Both the position numbers and the translations under genes were made by a program. A model generated the notes under the pieces. That model saw nothing but the letters and a program-made list of their open reading frames with translations. It ran no database searches and was not told the origin of the DNA. Below are positions 1-7,778 of a DNA stretch of 64,000 bases, in pieces. Source of the DNA: Pseudomonas oryzihabitans NBRC 102199 (lineage in GTDB: Bacteria > Pseudomonadota > Gammaproteobacteria > Pseudomonadales > Pseudomonadaceae); assembly GCF_000730625.1 (NCBI RefSeq), contig NZ_BBIT01000021.1, positions 32,724-96,723 of the forward strand, in the 5' to 3' direction. Position 1 is the stretch's first letter, and each line of letters starts with the position of its first letter.

Positions 1-1
1 C

Positions 2-370
2 CTGGGCGGCGGCAGCCCGGCCGGGCAGTGGCGCCTGGAAAGTCTGGCGGGCGACTTCCAGCTGGCGCGGGACACCGCCCGCCGCAGCGGCCGCATCCTC
101 GGCTGGCAGGCCGACGCCACCGGCTTTCGCTATCTGCAACTGGTGGCCGACACCCGCGGGCCACGCTGGCAACCCCTGGCCAGTGCCGATCTGCCGGACG
201 GGCGCTGGCCGAGTGGTCTGCAACTGGCCGAGCCGGTGAGTGCCCAGCCGCGGCTGATCTGGTGGCCGAATGGCGATACCCAGGGCCAGCGCCTGGCCTT
301 TGCCGAAGACGAGCGGCAGTGGCTGCTGGTGGTCGACGGGCGCGGCCGCGCCTCGGTGGAGCAGCCATGA
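2..370 (+). CDS. gspH: Type II secretion minor pseudopilin GspH (3' part only)
   Basis: The reading frame is open from the left edge, so the start and the prepilin leader lie outside the window. The visible C-terminal part begins with a stretch resembling LAGDFQLARDTARRSGR, typical of the helix of GspH-type pseudopilins, and ends in a beta-rich segment with LVVDGRGRASV. The assignment rests mainly on its place immediately before gspI and gspJ, with which it shares a 4-base ATGA stop/start overlap. In the family, GspH is a minor pseudopilin in the tip complex of the periplasmic pseudopilus that pushes folded exoproteins through the outer-membrane secretin. GspG is a less likely alternative because that gene is not normally directly before gspI. 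Confidence 0.75.
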   Translation: MGGGSPAGQWRLESLAGDFQLARDTARRSGRILGWQADATGFRYLQLVADTRGPRWQPLASADLPDGRWPSGLQLAEPVSAQPRLIWWPNGDTQGQRLAFAEDERQWLLVVDGRGRASVEQP

Positions 371-708
371 AGCAGACCGGTTTCACCCTGCTGGAGGTGC
401 TGGTGGCCCTGGCCATCGTCGCCTTCATGGCGGTGGGCGTCAGCCAGGTGATCGGCCAGCGACTGGACATCGCCGGGGTCGCCCAGTCCCGCGAGCTGGC
501 CCAGCTGTGCGCACGTGAACTCACTGCCCGGGCGCAGGTGGAGGGCCTGGCCACCGGCCAGGGCGAGTTGAACCAGGGTGGCGAACGCTGCTACTGGCGC
601 CTGGAGGGCGCAAGCGGCCCCCTCGGCGGGCGGCTGACGCTCTATGCCGATGCCGCGCTCAGTCGAAGCCTGGGCGACTGGCCGATCCAGGCCGGAGTCC
701 AGCCATGA
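367..708 (+). CDS. gspI: Type II secretion minor pseudopilin GspI
   Basis: This 113-residue protein starts with a classic type IV prepilin leader: a short basic N-terminus, then the prepilin peptidase site in QTGFTLLEVLVALAIV, with cleavage after Gly and Glu at +5. A hydrophobic helix follows and then a small globular domain. The size and the following gspJ fit GspI, the minor pseudopilin that nucleates the pseudopilus tip with GspJ and GspK. The ATG overlaps the stop of the upstream gene and the 3' end overlaps gspJ, so translation is probably coupled within one operon. Confidence 0.85.
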   Translation: MKQTGFTLLEVLVALAIVAFMAVGVSQVIGQRLDIAGVAQSRELAQLCARELTARAQVEGLATGQGELNQGGERCYWRLEGASGPLGGRLTLYADAALSRSLGDWPIQAGVQP

Positions 709-1292
709 GAAACCAGGCGGGCATGACCCTGATCGAGGTGCTGCTGGCCATCGCCCTCACGGCGCTGCTCGCCGTCTTGCTCGGCAGTCTGGTCAATCTC
801 TGGCTCGACGCCCGCGGTCGCCTGGCCGCGCGGGAATCGACCAACGCCCGGGTGCTGGACCTCTGCGGCCTGCTGGAGCGGCGCCTGGGTGGTCTGGTCC
901 TGCGCCCGCTGCAGGAGCACCGGTTGCCGCTGCACAACGCCCTGCTGGACTGGCGCCCCGCCGAGAACCGCCTGGACTGGGTCGCCCTGGACAGCCTGCC
1001 GCTGAGTGCGGGGCAGGGCGCCGGTCGCCTGCGCCGCCAACGCCTGGAATGGGATGCCGCCCAGGAACGGCTGCGACTCTGGCGCAGTGCCGAGCTGGAT
1101 GCGGTGGAGGCCCCGGTCTGGCAACCGGTGTTCGATCAGTCCGGCATCGAGCGCCTGCAACTGGAATTCCACGGCGGCGGTCGTTGGCTCGCCTATCCGC
1201 CCCCGGCCGAACCCGCCAACGGGGTACGGCTGACCTTTACCCTGCAGGGTGCCGGCTATGTCTGTACCTTCGCCCTGCCTCAGACAGGTTGA
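705..1292 (+). CDS. gspJ: Type II secretion minor pseudopilin GspJ
   Basis: The 195-residue product has a prepilin-type N-terminus (QAGMTLIEVLLAIALTALLAV: Gly before the cleavage site, Glu at +5, long hydrophobic helix). Its globular domain is larger than that of GspI, as expected for GspJ of the pseudopilus tip. The start ATG overlaps the gspI stop. Only four bases separate it from gspL. In most type II clusters gspK lies between J and L. Here it does not, so the K subunit must be encoded elsewhere or be missing. Confidence 0.85.
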   Translation: MRNQAGMTLIEVLLAIALTALLAVLLGSLVNLWLDARGRLAARESTNARVLDLCGLLERRLGGLVLRPLQEHRLPLHNALLDWRPAENRLDWVALDSLPLSAGQGAGRLRRQRLEWDAAQERLRLWRSAELDAVEAPVWQPVFDQSGIERLQLEFHGGGRWLAYPPPAEPANGVRLTFTLQGAGYVCTFALPQTG

Positions 1293-1296
1293 CCCC

Positions 1297-2463
1297 ATGC
1301 TCGCCTCCCTCCCGCTCGGGCGCCTGCTGCCCCTGCTGCGCCGCGACCTCAGCCCCGCCCACAGCTCCACGCGGCTGCTCCTGCGTACGCGGCGACCCGG
1401 TCCGCCGGGCCCGGACAATCCGCTGGTGGCCGCGCGCCTTCAGGACGGCCAGCTGCAAGCCGCGGCAGCGCTGCCCGCGTCCGCCCAGCCGGTGACCCTG
1501 CTGCTGCATGGCGAAGACTGCAGCCTGTTCGATGTCGCCGCGCCCAAGGGGCTGCGTCCGCACGAATGGGGCCTGCTGCTGGAGGACCAGCTGCTGGCGG
1601 AGGCCAGTGACCAGCACCTGGTCTGCCTGGGGCGCAGCCCGGGTCGGTTGCGCCTGCTGGCCCTGGATCGGGCGCTGCTGGAGGCCTGGCGTGAGCACTG
1701 CGCCGCCTGCGGCTGGACGGTGGCGGCCTGCTGGGTCGACTTCCAGCTGCTGCCCGAGCCCACCGCCGAGAGCGGGATCGGCCTGCGCCTGGGCGAAGGC
1801 CTGAGATTCAAGACCCGCGTCGAGGGCCACGAGGTCTGGCTGACCTGGCCGCACGCCCTCGAAGCCAGTCTGCCGCCCGCCCTGGCCGCGATGCTCGAAG
1901 CCGGGCCCGAGGCCTCCGGCGATCCGCTCTGGCCCCAGCCCGTCGCCGGCTTTGCGCCCCAGGATCTCTGGCCGCGCCAGGGCCAGCGTCGCAGTCGGCC
2001 CGCGCTGGGCCTGCCGCGTCCGCTGGTGCTGGGCATGGCCGCGGCCGCGGTGCTGGCGATCCTGCACCTGGGCCTGCAACAGGTCCAGCAGTGGCGACTG
2101 GCCCAGCTCGACCGGGCCTATGTCGCCCAACGGCTGGGTCTGGCCAGCGACGGCCTCCAGGCCGGCCGCGCCGAACGCGAACTCCAGTTGGCCAGCCGCA
2201 CCCGGCGGCAGCTGGAGGGCCAGTGGCGCCTCTGGCAGCGCCTCAGGGAGCCCCTTGGCGCCGCCCTGACCAGCGCACCAGGGCTGCGTCTGGTGGAGTG
2301 GTCGCTCGATGAGCAGGGCATCCAGCTGGTGCTGGAAGGGCCCGCCAGTCTGGACAAGACCTTGCGCAGCCGACTCGGCGAGGAATTCGCTACCCTGCAG
2401 TGGCAACGGCAGGCCGGACGTCTGACCCTGCGCCTGGCAGTCCCGACGGAGAAACGACCATGA
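1297..2463 (+). CDS. gspL: Type II secretion inner-membrane assembly platform protein GspL
   Basis: The 388-residue protein has a cytoplasmic N-terminal half of about 240 residues. One transmembrane helix follows near residue 250 (PLVLGMAAAAVLAILHLGL), then a periplasmic C-terminal part with a ferredoxin-like pattern. This is the layout of GspL, which links the GspE ATPase to the membrane platform through GspM. The ATG at 1297 was chosen because it follows the gspJ stop by four bases; the frame is open a little further upstream but only inside gspJ. The 3' end overlaps gspM by four bases. Similarity is judged from length, topology and context. Confidence 0.8.
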   Translation: MLASLPLGRLLPLLRRDLSPAHSSTRLLLRTRRPGPPGPDNPLVAARLQDGQLQAAAALPASAQPVTLLLHGEDCSLFDVAAPKGLRPHEWGLLLEDQLLAEASDQHLVCLGRSPGRLRLLALDRALLEAWREHCAACGWTVAACWVDFQLLPEPTAESGIGLRLGEGLRFKTRVEGHEVWLTWPHALEASLPPALAAMLEAGPEASGDPLWPQPVAGFAPQDLWPRQGQRRSRPALGLPRPLVLGMAAAAVLAILHLGLQQVQQWRLAQLDRAYVAQRLGLASDGLQAGRAERELQLASRTRRQLEGQWRLWQRLREPLGAALTSAPGLRLVEWSLDEQGIQLVLEGPASLDKTLRSRLGEEFATLQWQRQAGRLTLRLAVPTEKRP

Positions 2464-2882
2464 GCACCCTCTTGCAGCGCTGGCAGCGGCTGCCTGCCGA
2501 ACGCCAGCGACTGGCCCTCGGCGGCCTGGTCATTCTGCTGCTGGCCGCCATCCTCTGGCTGCGCCCCACTCCAGGGGGCCGACCGGCCTCGGTGGACTGG
2601 GTCCGCCTCGCCGCAGAGGCCCGGGCACTGCCGGTCGCCCAGCCGCTGCAGGAGACGGACTGGCGCGCTGCGGTAGGCGGGGTGACCTTCAGCGCCCTGA
2701 CCCTGGCCGAGCCGGTCTGGCACCTGCGTGGCGAAGCGGCGGATATCGCTGCGGTGGAACGGCTGCAGGCCTGGGCGCGGGCACGCGGCTGGTTGCCGCA
2801 GACCCTCAGGATTCGCAGCCAGTCAGGGGGCGTGGCCTTCGAACTGGACGTCCTGGCGGTGCTGGTGGGGCGGACGCCATGA
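2460..2882 (+). CDS. gspM: Type II secretion protein GspM
   Basis: This 140-residue protein has a short cytoplasmic N-terminus (MSTLLQRWQRLPAERQRLAL), a single transmembrane helix around residues 20-37 and a small periplasmic domain. This is the normal build of GspM, the partner of GspL in the inner-membrane platform. The opening LLQRWQRLPAERQRL closely matches the usual GspM start. Its ATG overlaps the gspL stop and its stop overlaps the gspN start, so it sits in a tightly coupled operon. Confidence 0.8.
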   Translation: MSTLLQRWQRLPAERQRLALGGLVILLLAAILWLRPTPGGRPASVDWVRLAAEARALPVAQPLQETDWRAAVGGVTFSALTLAEPVWHLRGEAADIAAVERLQAWARARGWLPQTLRIRSQSGGVAFELDVLAVLVGRTP

Positions 2883-3571
2883 TGCACTGGCTCGCGCGCC
2901 TGGTCGTTACCCTGTTCGCCCTGCTGATCTTCGCCCTGGGCTGCCTGCTCTATTGGCCCGCGGCGGACTGGCTGCCGCGGCTGCTACCGCCCCAGGTCAC
3001 CCCGGTGGGGTTGCAGGGTTCCCTGCTAGGCGGCGGCATGCAGCGCCTCGACTGGTCGGGCGGCGGTGCCGGACCCTGGCAATGGCAGCTGCGCTGGCCG
3101 GGCCGGTTGCAGGTCAGGATCGGCGAGCCCGAGGCTGCGCCCTGGGCAATGGTCCTCAGCGGCTGGCCCTGGCGGTGGCAGGCCGATCTCGCCGGAGGTG
3201 ACCTGCGCTGGCTGCAGGCGCCGGGCAGCGCGCTGCTCGCCGGTCGGCTGGTGGGCGAGGTACGCCTGGCAGGCAGCTGGCGACGTTGCCAGGCGGCGGG
3301 TGGCGGATGGCAGGGCGATGGCCTGCAGCTCCTGGCGCCCCGGCGTCTCGCCCTGGGCGAGTCCCGGCTGCAGGTGGATTGCCAGACGGCGCCCTGGCTG
3401 CAGGGCGTCTTCGAGCGCACCGGCCAACATCGCCTGGAACTGCGCCTGAGCCTGGCCAACTGGCGCGGGCAGGTGCAGGGCACGGCGCAGCCCGGCAGCG
3501 ACATGGCGTCGGTGCTGCAGAACATCGGCTGGCTCAGGCCCGGGCAGAGCCAGGTGATGGGGCGCTTCTGA
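2879..3571 (+). CDS. gspN: Type II secretion protein GspN
   Basis: The 230-residue product begins with a hydrophobic anchor (LVVTLFALLIFALGCLLYW). A tryptophan-rich, largely beta periplasmic region follows, with PVGLQGSLLGGGMQRLDW and SVLQNIGWL near the end. This is the pattern of GspN proteins, which are found only in a subset of type II systems and are often dispensable. It is the last gene of the operon, overlapping gspM by four bases, and the convergent hydrolase gene lies 17 bases beyond its stop with no clear terminator between them. Confidence 0.75.
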   Translation: MMHWLARLVVTLFALLIFALGCLLYWPAADWLPRLLPPQVTPVGLQGSLLGGGMQRLDWSGGGAGPWQWQLRWPGRLQVRIGEPEAAPWAMVLSGWPWRWQADLAGGDLRWLQAPGSALLAGRLVGEVRLAGSWRRCQAAGGGWQGDGLQLLAPRRLALGESRLQVDCQTAPWLQGVFERTGQHRLELRLSLANWRGQVQGTAQPGSDMASVLQNIGWLRPGQSQVMGRF

Positions 3572-3588
3572 ATCTGGAAGGGCAGGGA

Positions 3589-4149
3589 TCAGGCGACGCG
3601 CAGGCCCTGGCTCGACCCCAGCTTCGCCAGGTGGAGCAGGCCTTCCTCCCACTGCCGATGCCCGGAGCGGGTGTTGATATGGCCGGCACCGGGCAGGACA
3701 TCCAGTTCGCTGCCCCAGGCCTGCGCCAGGGCTTCGGCCCGCGGCAGGCTGATGGCATGGTCGTTGTCCGAGGTCACCACCCGCGAGGGGAAGGGTAACG
3801 GCTGGCGTGGCAAGGGGGCGAAACCCACCAGCTCCACGGGGCAACCCGGACGTTCGACATCGGCCGGCGCCACCAGCAAGGCCGCCAGCACCCGCTGCCG
3901 GCGGGCCACCGGCGCGCTGGCCGCCCAACGGGCGACGGTCACGCACCCCAGGCTATGGGCGATCAGCACCACCGGCGCATTGGCCTGGGCGATGGCCGCG
4001 TCGAGGGCGGCGACCCAGCGCTGCGGATCGGGACGCTGCCAGTCGTCCTGTTCGACCCGACGGGCATCCGGCAGGCGGCGTTGCCAGTGGGTCTGCCAAT
4101 GCTCGGGACCGGAGCCTTGCCAACCGGGAAGGATGAGATAGCGGGTCAT
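3589..4149 (-). CDS. RBBP9/YdeN-family serine hydrolase
   Basis: A 186-residue single-domain alpha/beta hydrolase. It opens with YLILPGWQGSGPEHWQTHW, the family's signature start. The nucleophile Ser66 lies in AHSLGC, Asp130 in the SDNDHA segment and His157 in GAGHINTRSGH, giving a complete catalytic triad. Members are small cytoplasmic serine hydrolases of unclear physiological substrate. The gene faces the type II secretion operon with a 17-base gap and has no obvious functional tie to it. The ATG is preceded by GGAGCACCGCC on the coding strand, a usable ribosome site. Confidence 0.8.
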   Translation of the reverse strand: MTRYLILPGWQGSGPEHWQTHWQRRLPDARRVEQDDWQRPDPQRWVAALDAAIAQANAPVVLIAHSLGCVTVARWAASAPVARRQRVLAALLVAPADVERPGCPVELVGFAPLPRQPLPFPSRVVTSDNDHAISLPRAEALAQAWGSELDVLPGAGHINTRSGHRQWEEGLLHLAKLGSSQGLRVA

Positions 4150-4249
4150 GGCGGTGCTCCGCGGGGGAAAGGGAGCATCAATAGTGCCGACGGTCGATCC
4201 GTAGGAGAAAGAATAAAAGGCGCTTTGTTTATGCCTTACGCCTTGGTAT

Positions 4250-4400
4250 GCAGTGGCGGAATCGCGATCGTGGCGGTTCGCCGATGCGACCGCTCCTACG
4301 GAACTTCGGCGTTTTGTGGATCGCGGCCATGGCTGCTCCTACGGAAATATCCGTCTCGTGTAGGAGCGGCCGCGTCGGCGGACCGCCATGGCCGCGATCA
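4250..4400. repeat. REP-like repeat cluster (three units)
   Basis: Two direct copies of a unit ending in GCTCCTACGG (around 4285-4302 and 4320-4343) and one inverted copy beginning GTAGGAGCGGCCGCG (from 4360) lie between the hydrolase and quinone oxidoreductase genes. The same core, TCGCGGCCATGG plus GCTCCTACGG, recurs near 56.6 kb in this window. Small inverted units of this kind in intergenic DNA are typical Pseudomonas REP sequences, mobilised by dispersed RAYT transposases. No transposase gene is present here. Confidence 0.7.
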
Positions 4401-4410
4401 AAAAAACCAA

Positions 4411-5025
4411 CTACTCGTTCCGCCCCAACCGTTCCACTTCCTGCAGCCAGCGCAGCCGCTGTTCCTCGTCCGCCGCCCGCACCGGCGAATACTCGTGCAC
4501 CTGCAGCACCTGGATGCCGCAGGCTTCGAGGCCTTCCTGGATGCCCTGGCGATGGGGCGCATGGTTGCGCAGGCGCTGCCAGGGGGAGGGCGGGGTGTCG
4601 GAGGTGACCAGCAGCTCGGCGCTGCGGCCGGTCAGCAGCGGCTCGCCGCCCCAGGTCTGGTCGCGCTGGGCGAAGGCGAAGCCCGGTTGCAGCACGCGCT
4701 CGAGAAAGCCCGCCAGCACCGCCGGCAGGCCGTTCCACCACACCGGGTAGATGAACACCAGGTGCTCGGCCCAGTGGATCTGCCGCTGGGCTTCCAGCAG
4801 ATCCGGCTCCAGCGTCTGCGAGAGGTCATAGCCCTCGCGCAGCACCGGATCGAACTGGGCGTCGGCCAGCTTGAGCTGGCGCACCACCTGGCCACTGGCC
4901 TGGGCGCCCTGGACATAGGCATCGGCCAGCGACTGGCAGAAACTGGTGCGCTTGGGATTGCCCTGGATGACCAGCAGGCGCCGGCCATCCCCTTCCAGCG
5001 GCGTGGCGCCGCGTGCCTCAGCCAC
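4411..5025 (-). CDS. Flavodoxin-fold NAD(P)H dehydrogenase (quinone)
   Basis: The product resembles the MdaB/KefF-type NAD(P)H:quinone oxidoreductases. The N-terminal LLVIQGNPKRTSFCQSLADA is the FMN phosphate-binding loop, and HLVFIYPVWWNGLPAVLAGF is the signature second flavin-binding segment. I chose the GTG at 5025, whose GTGGCTGA overlaps the fumC stop and suggests translational coupling. It gives 204 residues; the frame is open further upstream but only within fumC. It probably reduces quinones by two electrons in the cytoplasm. The substrate is not evident. It appears to be in an operon with fumC. Confidence 0.75.
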   Translation of the reverse strand: MAEARGATPLEGDGRRLLVIQGNPKRTSFCQSLADAYVQGAQASGQVVRQLKLADAQFDPVLREGYDLSQTLEPDLLEAQRQIHWAEHLVFIYPVWWNGLPAVLAGFLERVLQPGFAFAQRDQTWGGEPLLTGRSAELLVTSDTPPSPWQRLRNHAPHRQGIQEGLEACGIQVLQVHEYSPVRAADEEQRLRWLQEVERLGRNE

Positions 5026-6412
5026 GGCCACCGGCTTCCAGCATGGTTTCCGGACGTACCCATTCGTCGAACTGCGCATCGGTCAGGTAGCCGAGCTCCA
5101 GCGCGGCGGCGCGCAGGGTCTTGTTCTCGGCATAGGCCTTCTTGGCGATCTCGGCGGCCTTGTCGTAGCCGATGTGCGGATTGAGCGCCGTCACCAGCAT
5201 CAGCCCCTGTTCCAGGTGCTCGGCCATCTTGTGCTCGTCCGGCTCCATGCCGGTGACGCAATGGGTGTTGAAGTTGCGGCAGCCATCGGCCAGCAGGCGA
5301 ATGGATTCCAGCACGTTGTGGGCGATCACCGGCTTGTAGACGTTGAGCTGCAGATGGCCCTGGCTCGCGGCGAAACCCACGGTGACGTCGTTGCCGATCA
5401 CCTGGCAGGCCAGCATCGACAGGGCCTCGCACTGGGTGGGATTGACCTTGCCCGGCATGATGGAGCTGCCCGGTTCGTTGGCCGGCAGTTTCACCTCGGC
5501 GAAGCCGGCGCGCGGACCGGAGCCCAGCAGGCGCAGGTCGTTGGCGATCTTCATCAGGGCCACGGCCAGGGTCTTGAGGCCGCCGTGCAGGGCCACCAGC
5601 GGCTCATGGCCGGCGAGGGCGGCGAACTTGTTCGGTGCGGTGACGAAGGGCAGACCGGTGAGTTCGGCGATTTCCTTGGCGATGGCTTCGTCGAAGCCCT
5701 TGGGCGCGTTGAGACCGGTGCCCACGGCGGTGCCGCCCTGGGCCAGTTCCAGGACCGCCGGCAGGGCGTTGCGGATGGCCCGCTCGGCCAGATCCAGCTG
5801 GGCGACGAAGGCCGACAGCTCCTGGCCGAAGGTCACCGGGGTGGCGTCCATCATGTGGGTGCGGCCGGTCTTGACCAGGTTCTGGTAGCGCGCCGATTGC
5901 AGTGCCAGGCCGCCGGACAGCTCGGCGATGGCCGGCAGCAGGTCGTTCTGCACCGCCAGGGCGGTGGCGATGTGCATGGCGGTGGGGAAGCAGTCGTTGG
6001 AGCTCTGCCCGCGATTGACGTGGTCATTGGGATGGACCGGCTTCTTGCCGCCCATGCCGTTGCCGGCCAGTTCGTTGCTGCGCCCGGCGATGACCTCGTT
6101 GACGTTCATGTTGCTCTGGGTGCCGCTGCCGGTCTGCCAGACCACCAGGGGAAACTGGTCGTCATGGAAACCGTCGAGGATCTCGCTGCTGGCCTTCTCG
6201 ATCAGGGTGGCGACGTCTTCCGGCAACTCGCCAAGGCGCAGATTGACCCGCGCGGCCGCCTTCTTCACCGTCGCCAGGGCATGCACCACCGCCAGCGGCA
6301 TCTGCTGGTTGCCGATGGCGAAGTTTTCCAGCGACCTCTGGGTCTGGGCACCCCAGTAGACGTCGTCGGCTACTTCGATGGGGCCGATGCTATCGGTTTC
6401 GGTGCGGCTCAT
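5018..6412 (-). CDS. fumC: Class II fumarate hydratase
   Basis: A 464-residue protein of the fumarase/aspartase superfamily that interconverts fumarate and L-malate in the TCA cycle. It carries the family signature PGSSIMPGKVNPTQCE, the TGSGTQSNMN region near residues 100-110 and the HPNDHVNRGQSSND segment characteristic of FumC. Class II fumarases lack an iron-sulfur cluster and so stay active under oxidative or iron-limited conditions. The neighbours (oxidoreductase downstream, DUF2059 protein and bolA divergent) match the second fumC locus of P. aeruginosa as I recall it, rather than the fumC-sodA operon. A weak Fur-like sequence lies about 70 bases upstream. Confidence 0.95.
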   Translation of the reverse strand: MSRTETDSIGPIEVADDVYWGAQTQRSLENFAIGNQQMPLAVVHALATVKKAAARVNLRLGELPEDVATLIEKASSEILDGFHDDQFPLVVWQTGSGTQSNMNVNEVIAGRSNELAGNGMGGKKPVHPNDHVNRGQSSNDCFPTAMHIATALAVQNDLLPAIAELSGGLALQSARYQNLVKTGRTHMMDATPVTFGQELSAFVAQLDLAERAIRNALPAVLELAQGGTAVGTGLNAPKGFDEAIAKEIAELTGLPFVTAPNKFAALAGHEPLVALHGGLKTLAVALMKIANDLRLLGSGPRAGFAEVKLPANEPGSSIMPGKVNPTQCEALSMLACQVIGNDVTVGFAASQGHLQLNVYKPVIAHNVLESIRLLADGCRNFNTHCVTGMEPDEHKMAEHLEQGLMLVTALNPHIGYDKAAEIAKKAYAENKTLRAAALELGYLTDAQFDEWVRPETMLEAGGRG

Positions 6413-6479
6413 GGCGGTCTCCGTTGATGAGGTAGGGTCCAGCTAACTTGGGCAGCAGGTTAGCGCCAGGGTTCCCAAA

Positions 6480-6494
6480 TGGGAAGTATTCTCA
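6480..6494 (-). promoter_or_regulatory. Possible Fur-like 7-1-7 site between fumC and the DUF2059 gene
   Basis: Read on the fumC strand, TGAGAATACTTCCCA is a 7-1-7 inverted arrangement with one good half (TGAGAAT) and a half that matches five of seven positions. It lies in the divergent intergenic region. Iron regulation of a fumC gene is known in P. aeruginosa, but for the other fumC copy, so this is only a candidate. Confidence 0.25.
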
Positions 6495-6583
6495 AATGGC
6501 TGCGGATCCTCACCAAGTTCAGGCCAGGTTCAGCCGCTCTGTGGCACACTCGCGGTCCATTTTCAGCCTCCTGAAGGATGCCC

Positions 6584-7120
6584 ATGAAGAAGACCCTCCG
6601 TACGCTTGGCGCCGTCGTTGTGCTCGCCAGCGCCAGCAGCTTCGCCCTGGCCGATGCCAAGAGCCACGCGGCCGACGCGGAGCGCTTTCTCAAGCTGGCC
6701 AACGCCGACAAGCTGACCACGCCGGTCTATGCCCAGGTCCAGCAACTCTTCGCCCAGCACTTCGAGCAGGCCAAGGCGCCGGCCAAGAAGGCCGTGCTGG
6801 AAAGCTACACCGCCCGCGCCAACCAGGCGCTGGACAGCACCATCGGCTGGGAAAAGATCAAGCCCGAGATGGTCAAGCTGTACACCGACAACTTCACCGA
6901 AGACGAGCTGGAAGGCCTGATCAAGTTCTACCAGTCCGATCTGGGCAAGAAGATGATCGCCACCCTGCCGCGCCTGTCGGCGCAGTCCGCCCAGCTGACC
7001 CAGGCCAAGCTGGAGCAGGCGGTACCCAAGGTCAACGGCATCCTCGCCGAGATGGACAAGGAGCTGGGCGTGAAGCCGCCGGCCGGTGCCGAGAACGCGC
7101 CGCCGCCCGCCAAGCGCTGA
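6584..7120 (+). CDS. DUF2059 secreted protein
   Basis: A 178-residue protein with a Sec signal peptide (MKKTLRTLGAVVVLASASSFALA, cleavage after ALA). A helical DUF2059 domain follows, with NFTEDELEGLIKFYQSDLGKKM, the conserved core of that family. The C-terminus is a proline/alanine tail (PPAGAENAPPPAKR). The function of the family is unknown, and a periplasmic location is inferred. I chose the ATG at 6584 because the GAAGGA ribosome site sits about five bases before it. The in-frame ATG at 6578 overlaps that site. Confidence 0.8.
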   Translation: MKKTLRTLGAVVVLASASSFALADAKSHAADAERFLKLANADKLTTPVYAQVQQLFAQHFEQAKAPAKKAVLESYTARANQALDSTIGWEKIKPEMVKLYTDNFTEDELEGLIKFYQSDLGKKMIATLPRLSAQSAQLTQAKLEQAVPKVNGILAEMDKELGVKPPAGAENAPPPAKR

Positions 7121-7137
7121 TTCCCGCCGTTGCCACG

Positions 7138-7162
7138 AAGCCCGGACCTGTTCCGGGCTTTG
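7138..7162 (+). terminator. Intrinsic terminator after the DUF2059 gene
   Basis: A GC-rich stem (AAGCCCGGA pairing with TCCGGGCTT, loop of five bases) begins 17 bases after the stop codon. It is followed by a weak T run (TTTGT). Confidence 0.6.
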
Positions 7163-7242
7163 TCGTCTGAGGGCCGACCGGAGCGATTCCGGGCGGGCCG
7201 CCAGCCCGTTAGAATGCGGGTTCTTACAGTCGAGGTATCCCC

Positions 7243-7554
7243 ATGAGCATGCGCGAACGTATCCAGTCCAGCCTGGGCCTGTTGCAACCCGAGCACCTGG
7301 AGGTGCTGGACGAAAGCCACATGCACAGTCGCGGCCAGGAGACCCACTACAAGGCGGTGGTGGTCAGCCCGCACTTCGCCGGTCTCAACGCGGTGAAGCG
7401 CCACCAGAAGGTCTACGGCACCCTGGGCGAACTCATGGGCCAGTTCCATGCCCTGGCGCTGCACACCTACACCCCGGAAGAGTGGGCGGCCCAGGGGCAG
7501 GCACCGGATTCGCCCACCTGCCGCGGCGGCAGCAAGCACGACCTGGCGGGTTGA
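7243..7554 (+). CDS. bolA: BolA family protein
   Basis: The 103-residue protein has the BolA core: MRERIQSSLGLLQPEHLEVLDESHMH, then ETHYKAVVVSPHFAGLNAVKRHQKVY and LALHTYTPEEW. The invariant FxGxxxVxRHQ-type segment is present with His in the RHQK position. BolA proteins bind monothiol glutaredoxins with a shared [2Fe-2S] cluster and also act as transcription regulators during stress and stationary phase. The gene is monocistronic, with its own terminator at 7606. A short Cys-containing tail (SPTCRGGSKHD) follows the domain. Confidence 0.9.
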   Translation: MSMRERIQSSLGLLQPEHLEVLDESHMHSRGQETHYKAVVVSPHFAGLNAVKRHQKVYGTLGELMGQFHALALHTYTPEEWAAQGQAPDSPTCRGGSKHDLAG

Positions 7555-7605
7555 GTCCCGCCAGCCCTGTTCAGCGACAGCCTGTATTGGTTAAAATTTG
7601 ATCGG

Positions 7606-7629
7606 CGCCGGCATCCTTGCCGGCGTTTT
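7606..7629 (+). terminator. Intrinsic terminator after bolA
   Basis: A perfect 8-bp stem (CGCCGGCA / TGCCGGCG) with a four-base loop is directly followed by TTTTC. Confidence 0.75.
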
Positions 7630-7635
7630 CGTCAA

Positions 7636-7778
7636 AGAACCTGTTTCATGACCTCGCGAGCTAGAGACAAACAAGGCGAAAAGGGCTGAGGAAGCGGAGT
7701 TTACGAGTGGTAAATGAGCATTCCAAAGACCTTTTCAACGCAGTTTGGCCGACGCGCAGCAGGTCATGAACAGGTTCT
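7636..7778. repeat. 143-bp MITE-like element with terminal inverted repeats
   Basis: The left end AGAACCTGTTTCATGACCT and the inverted right end AGGTCATGAACAGGTTCT match over 18 positions with one inserted T. Between them is a non-coding, locally self-complementary stretch (AAGGCGAAAAGGG near the left, CCTTTTCAACGCAGTTTGGCC near the right). No transposase is encoded. It sits between the bolA terminator and trhO. It contributes an in-frame ATG at 7714 that would artificially extend trhO by 36 codons. The mobile nature is inferred from the structure alone. Confidence 0.55.

Noticed and set aside
4384..4404. A small coding start in the REP cluster after 4380
   Set aside because: The frame is made of repeat units and the antisense of the neighbouring oxidoreductase gene, with no ribosome site.
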